Source of the DNA: Candidatus Binatia bacterium
GTDB taxonomy: Bacteria; Desulfobacterota; Binatia; Bin18
Reading direction: 5' to 3'
Assembly (NCBI GenBank): GCA_022826945.1
Contig: JAJDTY010000055.1
Span: 1 to 61,487, forward strand
Length of the DNA: 61,487 nucleotides
Shown: piece by piece, positions 1 through 8,758 of the stretch
Position numbering within the stretch: position 1 is the stretch's first letter
Layout: every line of letters begins with the position of its first letter
Position numbers and translations under genes: made by a program
The notes under the pieces: generated by a model
Told to the model about the DNA's origin: nothing
What the model saw: the letters and a program-made list of their open reading frames with translations, nothing else
Database searches by the model: none

Positions 1-552
1 GAGCGAGTCCGTGCACTCGTGTTTGCCAGTGGTGGTTCGGGCGCGTATCCAGAAACGCGCGCACAGTTCTTAGTCGATACCAACGCGGTGGCGGAGAAAA
101 TGTTACAGGCGAACTCCGTCGATGTGGCGGGGATTTCCTCCGGCCCCAGCCGGGTGCAGCTTCAGAACAAAAACCAGACGGTCTGGGAGCAGTTTGCGGC
201 CCACTTGTCTGAACATTCCGCCGTGGGCTCAGCCTATACCTTGCGCCACGTCCAGGCCGAACGGCCCTCGCTGTACGATCTCACCACTGAGCTGGGCGCT
301 GTGACTACACCGACACTCTTGGTTGTCGGCGATGAAGATGAATCCTGTCTGGATGTCAATCTGTATCTCAAACGCACCATGCCCTACGCGGGACTCAGTA
401 TCTTTCCTAAAAGTGGCCACCTGTTGAACCTGGAAGAGCCCGAACGATTTAATGCTTTGATCAACGAATTCTTTCAGACGGTAAAAGCCGGACAGTGGAG
501 CCGCCGAGACCCACGCTCGGAGACGGTGAGCGCGTTCGGGCAGAAGACGTAG
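1..552 (+). CDS. alpha/beta hydrolase, C-terminal part (5' end outside window)
   Basis: The reading frame is open from base 1 to the TAG at 550-552, so the gene starts upstream; the GTG at 19 is internal and has no ribosome binding site. The visible 183 residues form the C-terminal half of an alpha/beta-hydrolase fold. A strand ending VVGDEDES supplies the likely catalytic acid, and SGHLLNLEEPERF carries the catalytic His (codon 418-420), followed by the usual C-terminal helix. The nucleophile elbow lies outside the window. Substrate cannot be told. It converges on the SDR at 659-1420, with a strong hairpin (577-603) between them. Confidence 0.8.
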   Translation, partial: ERVRALVFASGGSGAYPETRAQFLVDTNAVAEKMLQANSVDVAGISSGPSRVQLQNKNQTVWEQFAAHLSEHSAVGSAYTLRHVQAERPSLYDLTTELGAVTTPTLLVVGDEDESCLDVNLYLKRTMPYAGLSIFPKSGHLLNLEEPERFNALINEFFQTVKAGQWSRRDPRSETVSAFGQKT

Positions 553-576
553 TCAGGTTGCTTGCCGTTTGCTCTT

Positions 577-603
577 GTCCCGCTCCCCGGCAGGGAGCGG
601 GAC
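577..603. terminator. GC-rich hairpin between convergent genes
   Basis: A perfect 11-bp inverted repeat (577-587 with 593-603, arm GTCCCGCTCCC) with a 5-base loop sits between the stops of two convergent genes. There is no T-run on either side, so it may work as a bidirectional structural barrier or mRNA 3'-end stabiliser rather than a classical intrinsic terminator. Confidence 0.5.
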
Positions 604-658
604 AGCGTCCGGGTCGCTGGGAAGGATATTTCCTTGAGACTCCTTCGCCCCTCTGGTC

Positions 659-1420
659 CTACTGGGCAACCCAACCGCCATCAACAACCATCGGATGGCC
701 AGTCACAAACGACGCCGCATCTGAGCAGAGCCAGACCACGGCTTCGGCAATTTCCTCGGGTTTTCCCAAGCGCCCAATTGGCTCTTTGGCGGTCATGCCA
801 TCTTCTATACGTGGGTCCAGCTCCATGCCGCGTTCGAACATCGGTGTCCGGATGACCCCTGGACAGACGGCGTTCACTCGAATGCCGGCTTTGGCATATT
901 CCAATGCCGCGGTCTTGGTCAGTCCGACCACACCGTGCTTGGCGGCCACATACGCGGGTCCACTCCGAAAACCAACCAGACCGGCAACGGAGGCGGTATT
1001 GACAATCGTGCCGCTGCCTTGCGCCAGCATATGCCGGAGCTCATATTTCATGCACAGCCACACCCCGGTCAGGTTAATCGCAATCACCCGGTCCCAGTGT
1101 TTCGGTGTATAATCGCCAGTCCGTGCAGCGGCCCCCGCAATTCCGGCGTTGTTGAATGCGCAGTCAAGCCGCCCATACGTCTCAACCGCTTGCGTGACTA
1201 ATGCCTCGACTTCCGCAGCCTGGGCCACGTCGGTTTGCACGAACACGGCCTCGCCCCCAGCGGATTTGATGAAATTGACCGTCTGCTCTCCCCCTTCAAC
1301 AACCACATCGGAGACAACGACCGTCGCGCCTTCGCGGGCGAACGCTAATGACGTAGACCGCCCAATACCCGACCCGCCGCCCGTCACCAATGCCACTTTT
1401 CCATCTACTTGGCCTGCCAT
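659..1420 (-). CDS. SDR family NAD(P)-dependent oxidoreductase
   Basis: A 253-residue classical short-chain dehydrogenase. The cofactor-binding TGGGSGIG is at residues 13-20, the structural NNAG at 89-92, and the catalytic Ser143/Tyr156/Lys160 set is in NTASVAG and YVAAK. The C-terminal GRLGKPEEIA and VDGG motifs are typical of the FabG-like cluster. The Asp in VVVSDVV after beta-2 suggests NAD(H) preference. A strong AAGGAGGA lies 8 bases before the ATG. It probably reduces a ketone or oxidises a secondary alcohol; substrate unknown. It stands alone, divergent from trpB2. Confidence 0.93.
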   Translation of the reverse strand: MAGQVDGKVALVTGGGSGIGRSTSLAFAREGATVVVSDVVVEGGEQTVNFIKSAGGEAVFVQTDVAQAAEVEALVTQAVETYGRLDCAFNNAGIAGAAARTGDYTPKHWDRVIAINLTGVWLCMKYELRHMLAQGSGTIVNTASVAGLVGFRSGPAYVAAKHGVVGLTKTAALEYAKAGIRVNAVCPGVIRTPMFERGMELDPRIEDGMTAKEPIGRLGKPEEIAEAVVWLCSDAASFVTGHPMVVDGGWVAQ

Positions 1421-1652
1421 AATTTTGTATTCCTCCTTACTCTGTGTCAGAGCATTTCTTCTAGCGTGTCGGAGGCTATCAATAAAGGGAAAGCATATCC
1501 CGCAGAGGTCTCGCTCCTCCGTAGCGATGGATGAGACAGTGTGCGGGTGAGCCCACCTGCCGCGAGCAGCAAGGTTTTTCCCCGCAGACTAGCGACGTTC
1601 CGAAAAAAGATGTTATGCTGCCGAGCCTACTGCATAAGGAGGGTAAAGCATT

Positions 1653-1697
1653 ATGCAACAGCGCGGATTTCGGAGTAGCATCACGACCCAAGGATGA
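1653..1697 (+). CDS. 14-codon upstream ORF before trpB2
   Basis: An ATG at 1653 follows a near-perfect Shine-Dalgarno (AAGGAGGG, 1636-1643, 9-base spacing). It opens a 14-residue frame ([14 protein letters not shown]) ending TGA at 1695-1697, four bases before the ATG of trpB2 at 1702. The long reading frame overlapping it has no good start of its own here. The arrangement suggests a translated leader that couples ribosome entry to trpB2. It has no Trp codons, so classical trp attenuation is not indicated. Whether the peptide itself matters is unknown. Confidence 0.5.
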   Translation: MQQRGFRSSITTQG

Positions 1698-1701
1698 GTG
1701 C

Positions 1702-3075
1702 ATGAGCGACCAGACCAAATACCTGCTTGAAGAACGCCAGATGCCCACGGCGTGGTATAATATCAACGCCGATATGCCCGCACCCCTGATGCCGCCGCTC
1801 CACCCGGAAACCAAACAGCCGGTCACGCCCGAGTACCTCGCTTCCTTTACGCCAACAGCGCTCCTCGCTCAGGATGTCAGCCAAGAGCAATATATTGAGA
1901 TCCCGGAGCCGGTCCGCGATATCTATAAACTCTGGCGACCGACTCCCTTTTTTCGGGCTCGCCGCCTGGAGCAGGCACTCCGGACACCGGCCCACATCTA
2001 TTACAAATACGAGGGAGTCAGTCCGGTTGGTTCGCATAAGCCAAACACGGCCGTGGCCCAGGCATTTTATGCCAAGCAAGAAGGGGTCAAGACGCTGACG
2101 ACGGAAACGGGCGCGGGTCAGTGGGGCACCGCATTGGCCATGGCCTGCAATATGTTCGGGCTCGGCTGCGAAGTGTATATGGTCCGTATCTCGTACCAGC
2201 AAAAACCCTACCGCCGCCATGTGATTGCGACCTATGGCGCCGAGGTGTTTGCCAGTCCGTCCGACCGAACCGAAGTAGGCCGGCGGTTTTTGGCCGAGAA
2301 CCCGGACCATCCCGGCTCCTTGGGGTTGGCGGTCTCAGAAGGGATTGAAGCGGCCCAAACGTCCGGAGGGACAAAAAAGTACAGTCTCGGCTCTTTTCTC
2401 CCGCATGTGTTGCTACATCAAACCATTATTGGTGAAGAGACCCTGCTGCAAATGGAAATGGCCGGCGAGTATCCGGACATTGTGATTGGCTGCGCCGGGG
2501 GCGGCTCGAATTTTGCCGGTTTTGCCTTTCCGTTTGTCCGAGAGAAACTCAAGCAGGGCAAGCACACGCGTATCATCGCGGTTGAGCCGGCCGCCTGCCC
2601 GACCTTAACCAAAGGCGCCTTCACCTGGGATTGGGCCGACGCCGGCTGTGTCGCGCCGATTTGTCAGATGTATACATTGGGGCATTCGTTTATACCGGCC
2701 ACCATCCACGCCGGCGGGCTGCGCTATCATGGTATGGCTCCGCACGTGAGTGCGCTGGTACATAGCGGCCATATTGAAGCAACCGCGCTCGATCAGGTTG
2801 CGACCTTTGAGGCTGGTGTGGCGTTTGCCAGAGCAGAAGGTATTGTGCCAGCGCCAGAGTCAAATCATGCGATCTGCGTCGCAATGAATGAGGCCGTGCA
2901 ATGCCGGGAAAGCGGCGAAAAGAAAGTCATTGCGTTTAATCTCAGCGGTCACGGTCATTTTGACATGAGCGCCTATGCCGACTACCACGCCGGAAAACTC
3001 GAACGCTACGAGTATCCGGCTGAGGCGATTGAACAGGCCATGCAGACCGTACCTGAGGTGACCTTTGCGGGGTGA
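1702..3075 (+). CDS. trpB2: TrpB2-type tryptophan synthase beta-like PLP enzyme
   Basis: 457 residues, the usual length of the TrpB2 subfamily. The N-terminus ([15 protein letters not shown]) and the PPLHP motif are characteristic and fix the start at 1702 rather than the upstream in-frame ATGs. Lys113 in GSHKPNTA is the expected Schiff-base lysine; the phosphate-binding GGGSN loop is at 266-270. The family joins indole and L-serine to make tryptophan, or salvages indole, usually without a dedicated alpha subunit; no trpA is nearby. The weak SD AAGGATGAG and the overlapping upstream ORF suggest translational coupling. Confidence 0.93.
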   Translation: MSDQTKYLLEERQMPTAWYNINADMPAPLMPPLHPETKQPVTPEYLASFTPTALLAQDVSQEQYIEIPEPVRDIYKLWRPTPFFRARRLEQALRTPAHIYYKYEGVSPVGSHKPNTAVAQAFYAKQEGVKTLTTETGAGQWGTALAMACNMFGLGCEVYMVRISYQQKPYRRHVIATYGAEVFASPSDRTEVGRRFLAENPDHPGSLGLAVSEGIEAAQTSGGTKKYSLGSFLPHVLLHQTIIGEETLLQMEMAGEYPDIVIGCAGGGSNFAGFAFPFVREKLKQGKHTRIIAVEPAACPTLTKGAFTWDWADAGCVAPICQMYTLGHSFIPATIHAGGLRYHGMAPHVSALVHSGHIEATALDQVATFEAGVAFARAEGIVPAPESNHAICVAMNEAVQCRESGEKKVIAFNLSGHGHFDMSAYADYHAGKLERYEYPAEAIEQAMQTVPEVTFAG

Positions 3076-3149
3076 GGCGAGATTGTCGGTCGGACGAGCA
3101 GGGTCGCTCGGTGGCTCTCACCGTTTCCCCTTCCCCCACGCCAAGCGGC

Positions 3150-4349
3150 TCAGAAGCCACCCGCGGTTTCCCCTTCCCCCCGCCACCATCGCTTCGAGGG
3201 CATCCGGCTTCCAAAACCCAGGGCAAGGTCAAGCCGCAACATCAGCTTTCGTAATCGCGTGCCGGCCAGCCAGCGTCCGAGCCGCGTATACCATTTGGAG
3301 AAGTCCTTGTTATAGGGACACACCCGGATACAAATAGAGCAGTCACTATTTTGGGCGGCCCAATAGCCGAAACATTTTTCCCCATCGACCGTCCATTTTA
3401 CCACCCCTTTGATGTTGGACTGATTGTAGATTTCGTCCGACGGGGCGTTCGAGGGGATAGCGTTCACCGGGCAGCCCTCAGAACACCGCCGACACGTATC
3501 GCAAAATTCCTTCACTCCAAACCGAATCGGTCTATCGGGAGCAATCGGCAGGTTGGTAAAAATTTTGCCGAGCCGGACGCGAGGGCCGAACTCCTTGGTG
3601 ATCAACAGCCCAAGCCGCCCATACTCGCCCAAGCCGGCCTTGATCGCATACGGAATCGCGAGCGCGGTATCGTTCATACTCGCAATCGCACTATAGCCGA
3701 GGTTGCGGATGTACTGGGCGAGCGACAGGACAACGAGGGCGTCGTGCGAATACCCCAGACCAGTTGCCGCCCCGCTGAGGGCCGACGGAACGGTCCGAAT
3801 CAGGTCGTAGTCCATGGCCTGAGCAACCACAATGACAGACGACAGGCCCTTGGGAATTTCTTGCGGCTTTTCGCGTTTGCTCATGTCGCTGAATTTATGC
3901 ACGTACATCCAGCGTTCGTCGTACTCGGCAATGCCAATCAGATCTGCCCCAAAGGATTTTCCGACCCGTTTTATCTCGGCCGCAGCTTGAGTCGGCGTCC
4001 CCAGGTCCATCTGTTCTTCGGCTATATCTCGGTACAAGGTGAATTCGTCGGAAAAGCCTTCCCGACGATCCTGGTCTTGTTTGAGTTCGGTGAAGAGGTC
4101 GCTGACATGCCAGGCGGCATTGCGGAGCGCATAATCCTTTTGGGTAAAGCCATCAACCTTGCGCCAGGTTTTGAGCGGCTCTCTATACGTCTCGTAGAAT
4201 AACTCGCTCTTCTGGGTCCGAATGCGTTCATCCCACCACGAGCGACGAAACACATCATCTTTTTGGTTGAAGCGCTTGAAGTGAGGTCGGAGGTGGAAGC
4301 CTGCCGCTGCATCCGATTCCGAGACCGTATCGTCTTTCATCGTTGGCAT
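3150..4349 (-). CDS. reductive dehalogenase-like corrinoid/Fe-S protein
   Basis: 399 residues. The C-terminal half has two ferredoxin-like 4Fe-4S motifs: C283-x2-C286-x2-C289-x3-CP and C326-x10-C337-x2-C340-x3-CP. Upstream is the block GLGEYGRLGLLITKEFGP and VRLGKIFTNLPI, which matches the cobalamin-binding nitroreductase-like core of RdhA and QueG proteins. It lacks a TAT signal, and no RdhB membrane anchor or reductase partner is adjacent, so it looks cytoplasmic, unlike respiratory dehalogenases. Long, weakly recognisable N-terminal region. Reductive dehalogenation is possible but unproven; another B12-dependent reduction is equally open. SD TGAGGAAG precedes the ATG. Confidence 0.78.
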   Translation of the reverse strand: MPTMKDDTVSESDAAAGFHLRPHFKRFNQKDDVFRRSWWDERIRTQKSELFYETYREPLKTWRKVDGFTQKDYALRNAAWHVSDLFTELKQDQDRREGFSDEFTLYRDIAEEQMDLGTPTQAAAEIKRVGKSFGADLIGIAEYDERWMYVHKFSDMSKREKPQEIPKGLSSVIVVAQAMDYDLIRTVPSALSGAATGLGYSHDALVVLSLAQYIRNLGYSAIASMNDTALAIPYAIKAGLGEYGRLGLLITKEFGPRVRLGKIFTNLPIAPDRPIRFGVKEFCDTCRRCSEGCPVNAIPSNAPSDEIYNQSNIKGVVKWTVDGEKCFGYWAAQNSDCSICIRVCPYNKDFSKWYTRLGRWLAGTRLRKLMLRLDLALGFGSRMPSKRWWRGEGETAGGF

Positions 4350-4541
4350 TCAGTCTTCCTCAGCATGGGTAGCTATCCCTCTCAAAGTATCAAGAAGTTG
4401 AACCCGCGGGCTACAACCCCGTCTATAGCCCATGAGGAAATGTATACTTTTGTCTGAGCGAATACGTCAACAGTGGAGCCAAAAGCCCAGGTCTCAACCA
4501 GAGCGTGCCGCACGGTGGTAGCTTGATCGTCCTCGGGACAC

Positions 4542-4598
4542 TAGTACACTGATGAAGAGATACGCTAGTATGCTGATCCAGCTCTAGTGGCCGTGATC
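4542..4598 (+). promoter_or_regulatory. three imperfect direct repeats upstream of arsM
   Basis: CTAGTACACTGAT (4542-4554), CTAGTATGCTGAT (4566-4578) and CTAGTGGCCGTGAT (4585-4598) share the frame CTAGT...TGAT, the first two differing at only two positions. They lie within 75 bases of the arsM start, in the 266-base gap that contains nothing else recognisable. They are a candidate binding site for an ArsR-type or other repressor; no regulator gene is adjacent. Confidence 0.4.
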
Positions 4599-4615
4599 TA
4601 GAAGGAGAAGAAGCA

Positions 4616-5533
4616 ATGGCAGAAGTGTTTGATGTCGAGCGGGAGGTCAAGGCCCGCTATGCCGTGGGAGCACAGCAGGAGGAAGCGGCGCTGTGTTGTC
4701 CGGTGGACTATAACCCGCGCCTTCTCGCGCTCATCCCTGAAGAAATTCTTGCGCGTGATTACGGCTGTGGAGACCCCTCGCAGCACCTCCGGCCCGGCGA
4801 AACCGTGCTTGATCTCGGCTCGGGCGCGGGCAAGATCTGTTATATCGCCGCCCAGGTCGTTGGGGCCGAAGGTCGGGTTATCGGCGTTGATATGACACCG
4901 GAGATGTTAGCCCTGGCGGAGAAATACCGTCACTCCATTGGCGAACAACTGGGCTATCACAACATCGAGTTTCACCGCGGCAGAATCCAGGATTTACGGA
5001 CTGACCTCGATGCCGCAGATGCCTATCTGCGCGAGCACCCTGTAGCCTCGTTTGAAGAACTCCAAGCCTTTGAGGCAGTTATGACCGAACAGCGTGCGCA
5101 GCGGCCGCTCATTGCCGACGGTTGCGTTGACGTTGTCGTCTCGAACTGCGTGCTTAACTTGGTCCAGGACGCAGACAAACGGCAACTGTTTGGTGAAATC
5201 TTTCGGGTGCTGCGCCAGGACGGGCGGACGGTGATCTCCGATATTGTTGCCGACGAACCGGTACCGGCCCACATGAAGGCCGACCCCGAATTATGGAGTG
5301 GCTGCGTCTCTGGGGCCATGCAGGAAAAGGAATTCATCACGGCGTTCGAAGAAGCCGGTTTCTCCGGAATAGCCGTCCTCAAGCGTGACGAGCAGCCGTG
5401 GCGAACGGTCGAAGGGATCGCTTTCCGGTCCATGACCGTGGTTGCCCATAAGGGCGAACCCGGAACCCAGGAACTCGATTATCGAACGACCACTGACGCC
5501 GAGGCGTGCTGTGCGCCGAGTAAATGCTGTTAG
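4616..5533 (+). CDS. arsM: arsenite methyltransferase
   Basis: 305 residues. SAM-binding DLGSGAG at 66-72. The arsenic-binding cysteines of the ArsM family are in place: Cys51 in DYGCGDP, Cys178 in SNCVLNL and Cys230 in SGCVSGA. The Cys27-Cys28 pair and the tail ACCAPSKCC (298-305) are additional thiols often seen in the ArsM partner of ArsS. It methylates As(III) with SAM. SD AGAAGGAGAAG precedes the ATG. It is followed after 22 bases by arsS, so the two form a probable operon for making methylated or sugar-bound arsenic. Ends with TAG. Confidence 0.92.
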   Translation: MAEVFDVEREVKARYAVGAQQEEAALCCPVDYNPRLLALIPEEILARDYGCGDPSQHLRPGETVLDLGSGAGKICYIAAQVVGAEGRVIGVDMTPEMLALAEKYRHSIGEQLGYHNIEFHRGRIQDLRTDLDAADAYLREHPVASFEELQAFEAVMTEQRAQRPLIADGCVDVVVSNCVLNLVQDADKRQLFGEIFRVLRQDGRTVISDIVADEPVPAHMKADPELWSGCVSGAMQEKEFITAFEEAGFSGIAVLKRDEQPWRTVEGIAFRSMTVVAHKGEPGTQELDYRTTTDAEACCAPSKCC

Positions 5534-5555
5534 CCGAAGGAATGGATACACGCGC

Positions 5556-6548
5556 ATGCACGCCGCTGAACAATCTTTTCAGCCTTTTACCGAGCGGTTA
5601 CACCAGGAGGGAGGCCTGCCTCTTAAACGGGCCGAGCTGGAGACCGTTCAGATCAACCTGGGCAAGCTGTGCAACCAGGCCTGCCTCCACTGTCATGTGG
5701 ATGCCGGTCCGAAACGGACCGAGATCATGGCTCCGCGGACGGCCGGACTGGCCCTCGAACTCATACGCGCAGCCGGAGCTCGAACGGTCGATCTGACCGG
5801 CGGCGCGCCCGAGCTGAATCCATCCTTCCGCTTTCTGGTTGAGCAAAACCGCCAGGACGGTCGGCATGTGCTGGACCGCTGTAATCTGACCGTCCTGTTT
5901 GAGCCCGGCCAGGAAGACCTGGTCGAGTTCCTGGCCGCACATCAGGTGGAAATTTTTGCCAGTCTACCCTGCTACTCGGAAGAGAACGTCTTGGCGCAAC
6001 GCGGCCACGGTGTCTACGAGAAATCCATTCAAGCCCTCCGGCAATTAAACGCCCTCGGCTACGGACAGGCAGGTTCGGGCTTAGTCCTCAATCTTGTCTA
6101 TAACCCGGTTGGCGCTCACCTACCGCCGCCTCAGAAAAACCTGGAAGCGGATTATAAACGAGAACTCGGCAAACGCTTTGGACTGACGTTTAACAGTCTG
6201 CTGACGATTACGAATATGCCTATCGCCCGCTTTGCCCATAGCCTGGAGCGAGATGGCAAGCTGGCCAAATACATGGAACTGTTGGTCCAGGCCTTTAATC
6301 CGGCCACACTTGAGAGCCTGATGTGCCGCCACTTGGTGAGCGTCTCCTGGGATGGTTATCTATACGACTGCGATTTTAACCAGATGCTTGATCTACGACT
6401 GGGCAACGGCACCCCCCTGCGTTTAGGCGAGCATTCCGCCGACAGCCTAGTCCGGCAGCTCATCGGTCGGGATATTCGTCTGGATTCCCATTGCTATGGC
6501 TGCACTGCCGGTGCGGGTAGCTCCTGCGGCGGAGCGCTGTCGGAATAG
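5556..6548 (+). CDS. arsS: arsenosugar biosynthesis radical SAM protein ArsS
   Basis: 330 residues from the ATG at 5556, the only in-frame start that removes the tail of arsM. The radical-SAM cluster motif is C39-x3-C43-x2-C46 (CNQACLHC). The C-terminus has the family's Cys-rich end, SHCYGCTAGAGSSCGG (Cys313, 316, 324). Members of this family occur as Sec or Cys forms; here the frame is uninterrupted, so this is the Cys form. Known role: together with ArsM it makes a 5'-deoxyadenosyl-linked dimethylarsenic precursor of arsenosugars. Later steps of the pathway are not in the window. Confidence 0.9.
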   Translation: MHAAEQSFQPFTERLHQEGGLPLKRAELETVQINLGKLCNQACLHCHVDAGPKRTEIMAPRTAGLALELIRAAGARTVDLTGGAPELNPSFRFLVEQNRQDGRHVLDRCNLTVLFEPGQEDLVEFLAAHQVEIFASLPCYSEENVLAQRGHGVYEKSIQALRQLNALGYGQAGSGLVLNLVYNPVGAHLPPPQKNLEADYKRELGKRFGLTFNSLLTITNMPIARFAHSLERDGKLAKYMELLVQAFNPATLESLMCRHLVSVSWDGYLYDCDFNQMLDLRLGNGTPLRLGEHSADSLVRQLIGRDIRLDSHCYGCTAGAGSSCGGALSE

Positions 6549-6604
6549 GGCGTGGCGTTCGGCGGGAATATATTCTTTTTCGTTGAGCCAACCCTCTCCA
6601 GCGC

Positions 6605-7243
6605 TCAAACGGAAGCATTTTTGGCGAGCTGAGCCAGCGTCAACTCGCTCAACTCATGCGCAATGGGATCAGCCTGCGTAGCGAGCCGTTGAGCTACCGC
6701 CTGCTGATCTGCGAGCGGTCTGTTCTGACCAAGTTTAAATTTTCCTTCAATGCGCGTGATATCGATCACAAATCCGACAATGGCCTTGAGCAGCTTTTGC
6801 TTAAAGTCCACCGGGATATCTCCCGGCCATGGTTGCGGCATCTCAGACTCATAGACGGTAGTAAGCCGGTCAACCAAAGTAGCGAGTCGCTCGCTATCCT
6901 CGATAATGCGAGGCACGCCATACACGTGTACCGTTGCATAATTCCAAGTTGGAACAGCGGGCGTCGTCTCGTACCAACTCGGGGAGATATAGGCGTGCGG
7001 CCCTTGGAATATAGCAAGCACTTCCTGACCGCCCTCGAAAGCCTGCCATTGCGGATTGGCCCGCGCCATGTGGCCGAGCAGTGTCCCGTGCGCTGACGCG
7101 CTGGAGTCAAGAAGAAGCGGCAGATGCGTCGCAAAAGGATGTCCATCTACGGAACTCACTAACGTGGCAAAGCTATATCGCTCGATAAAACGCTGGAGCT
7201 GTTCGGGGTCTGAAACCGCAAATGCCTTTGGGCAGTACATCAT
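6605..7243 (-). CDS. PaiB-family FMN-binding protein
   Basis: 212 residues with the PaiB/FMN-binding negative regulator signature: MYCPKAF start, LLGHMARANPQW, GPHAYISPSWYE and PTWNYATVHVYG. The fold is a flavin-binding split barrel. In Bacillus PaiB represses sporulation and protease genes; in most bacteria the role is unknown and a flavin- or heme-related enzymatic function is equally possible. Its ATG overlaps the TGA of the upstream flavin-barrel gene (ATGATG at 7238-7243), so the two are co-translated. Confidence 0.88.
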   Translation of the reverse strand: MMYCPKAFAVSDPEQLQRFIERYSFATLVSSVDGHPFATHLPLLLDSSASAHGTLLGHMARANPQWQAFEGGQEVLAIFQGPHAYISPSWYETTPAVPTWNYATVHVYGVPRIIEDSERLATLVDRLTTVYESEMPQPWPGDIPVDFKQKLLKAIVGFVIDITRIEGKFKLGQNRPLADQQAVAQRLATQADPIAHELSELTLAQLAKNASV

Positions 7244-7902
7244 TTCTCTCCAGAACGTTGATAATCTTTCGCGTACTCCGGCAAAGCGATACCGGCTCGG
7301 AGTTGCGGGTCGGCGACCGGCTGTTGTGGCACCAGGTGCAACGGCAGCTCGCCCGCCCAGCAGTTGAGCTGATAGTCTTCCTCCGCGTCCACTGGCGGCC
7401 CGGTACGGATTTTTGCCGATACTTCTTCCAGGGGCACGCGAATCACGCTCGTGGCCTTGAGTTCCTGAGCCGACGGTTCGCGAACGTCGGCCCAGCGTTC
7501 GGTCATGACGTGATCGACAATGGCTTTGAGGGCGGTCAGCTTTTCGTCCGGGTCGGTGACTTCTGTCGCCTGACCAAGAATCACCACGGAGCGATAATTC
7601 ATCGAATGATGAAAGGCCGAACGAGCCAGCACCAGACCGTCCAGCAGGGTGACGGTGACGCAGACCGGCAGGCTCCCTCCAATCGTGCGCAGCATCCGGC
7701 TCGCAGCCGAGCCGTGAATATACAGACGATCCTCAATATGCGCGTAGATCGTAGGGATCACATACGGCTGGCCGTCAACGCTGAAGCCGACATGACAGTA
7801 CAAGCCTTCCGCCAGAATGGCCTCGACGACTGCGGTGTCGTATGACGCACGCTCCGGCATGCGGCGCAATCGAGTTCGCTCGGTTCTCTCAAAATGCGAC
7901 AT
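7240..7902 (-). CDS. pyridoxamine 5'-phosphate oxidase-family (FMN split-barrel) protein
   Basis: 220 residues. The core (GLYCHVGFSVDGQPYVIPT, then LYIHGSAASRM, and SMNYRSVVILG) is the FMN-binding barrel seen in NimA-like and general-stress PNPOx-like proteins. It likely binds FMN, F420 or heme and reduces or detoxifies a small substrate; specificity cannot be read. SD GAAAGG lies about 6 bases before the ATG. First gene of a two-gene operon with the PaiB-like gene. Confidence 0.87.
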   Translation of the reverse strand: MSHFERTERTRLRRMPERASYDTAVVEAILAEGLYCHVGFSVDGQPYVIPTIYAHIEDRLYIHGSAASRMLRTIGGSLPVCVTVTLLDGLVLARSAFHHSMNYRSVVILGQATEVTDPDEKLTALKAIVDHVMTERWADVREPSAQELKATSVIRVPLEEVSAKIRTGPPVDAEEDYQLNCWAGELPLHLVPQQPVADPQLRAGIALPEYAKDYQRSGEK

Positions 7903-7954
7903 GGATGTTCACCTTTCTTTCCGCTTCACGTTGAGGATTATCGGTTCAAGAGTC

Positions 7955-8656
7955 TCACAAGAATTCTGATAGGTCTCTAACGATTTCATCGGGCTGAATA
8001 CCACCCTCACCCATACGCCGCTGGTTCGCCGAAATCCATACAGTGGCAAACCCTTCCCCTTTTGCTCCGCCAATATCGCGTTCAAGACTATCGCCGACAA
8101 AAACAATCTGCGAGCTGTCCACTTGAAGAGCCAAACGGGCTTTTTGAAATGGAATGGGCGATGGCTTGATATAGCCATGCTCAGAAGAAAAGAGAATCAC
8201 CTCGAACAGATCATAGACCCCAGCCCTTCTATATTCATGGAGAAAGACATCACTAGGCGCAAAGATATCTGAAATAACACCCAGCCGGTGTGTATGGCGT
8301 AACTGTCGTAGCACTTCTCCATGAGAGACTGGAATTGTCCCAACTTCGTGTAGAGCGAAGGTTTGTTCGAGGAGAGCTGTTTCGTGCGGCGTCCACTCCT
8401 GTGCTTCGAGGAGCGTCTGTAGATAACGACGAACTGAAGGGAATGGCCGACCGGTATCCCACTGGCCGTAGTCTGCCAACATCTGTTCAATAATCACGCG
8501 GATGCTGCGTTGCACGATGTTATCGCTCAGGGACTCTCCCCCAAGAGCGTGGTATGTTGCGGCAAAGTCTTCATCTTCAGCAAAACGGTCAACGCCAAAC
8601 ATAAAGGTCTGGGCCATATCCAGAAGAATAACTTGGAATTGATCGATGAAACGCAT
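7955..8656 (-). CDS. HAD-superfamily hydrolase with an altered motif I
   Basis: 233 residues from the ATG at 8656, which has an AGGAAG ribosome site; the frame stays open upstream but without a better start. HAD motif II (VISDIF), motif III (YIKPSP) and motif IV (VGDSLERDIGGAK) are clear. Motif I reads LLDMAQTFMF: the nucleophile Asp13 is present but the second Asp of DxDxT is Ala15. A D-x-A motif is normal in phosphonatases and abnormal in phosphatases, so the chemistry may differ from simple phosphoester hydrolysis. Divergent from the crotonase gene. Confidence 0.85.
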   Translation of the reverse strand: MRFIDQFQVILLDMAQTFMFGVDRFAEDEDFAATYHALGGESLSDNIVQRSIRVIIEQMLADYGQWDTGRPFPSVRRYLQTLLEAQEWTPHETALLEQTFALHEVGTIPVSHGEVLRQLRHTHRLGVISDIFAPSDVFLHEYRRAGVYDLFEVILFSSEHGYIKPSPIPFQKARLALQVDSSQIVFVGDSLERDIGGAKGEGFATVWISANQRRMGEGGIQPDEIVRDLSEFL

Positions 8657-8758
8657 TGAGGCTTCCTGTGCGTTTTTTATCCCCCTCCAGCCTATCTCTC
8701 GACAGCGCCCTGAGAGAAGCGTTAGAAGAGGAGGTAAAAGAAAATAGGAGGGGGACAG

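Noticed and set aside
1531..1701. N-terminal extension of trpB2 from the ATG at 1531 or 1615.
   Set aside because: The extension has no ribosome site, is not protein-like, and the family's conserved N-terminus starts at 1702.
3123..3180. 15-base direct repeat GTTTCCCCTTCCCCC at 3123 and 3166.
   Set aside because: Pyrimidine-rich low-complexity sequence at the ends of two convergent genes, only two copies; no sign of a mobile or regulatory element.
5556..6548. ArsS as a second selenoprotein.
   Set aside because: The family has Sec forms, but this reading frame has no internal TGA and carries Cys throughout.
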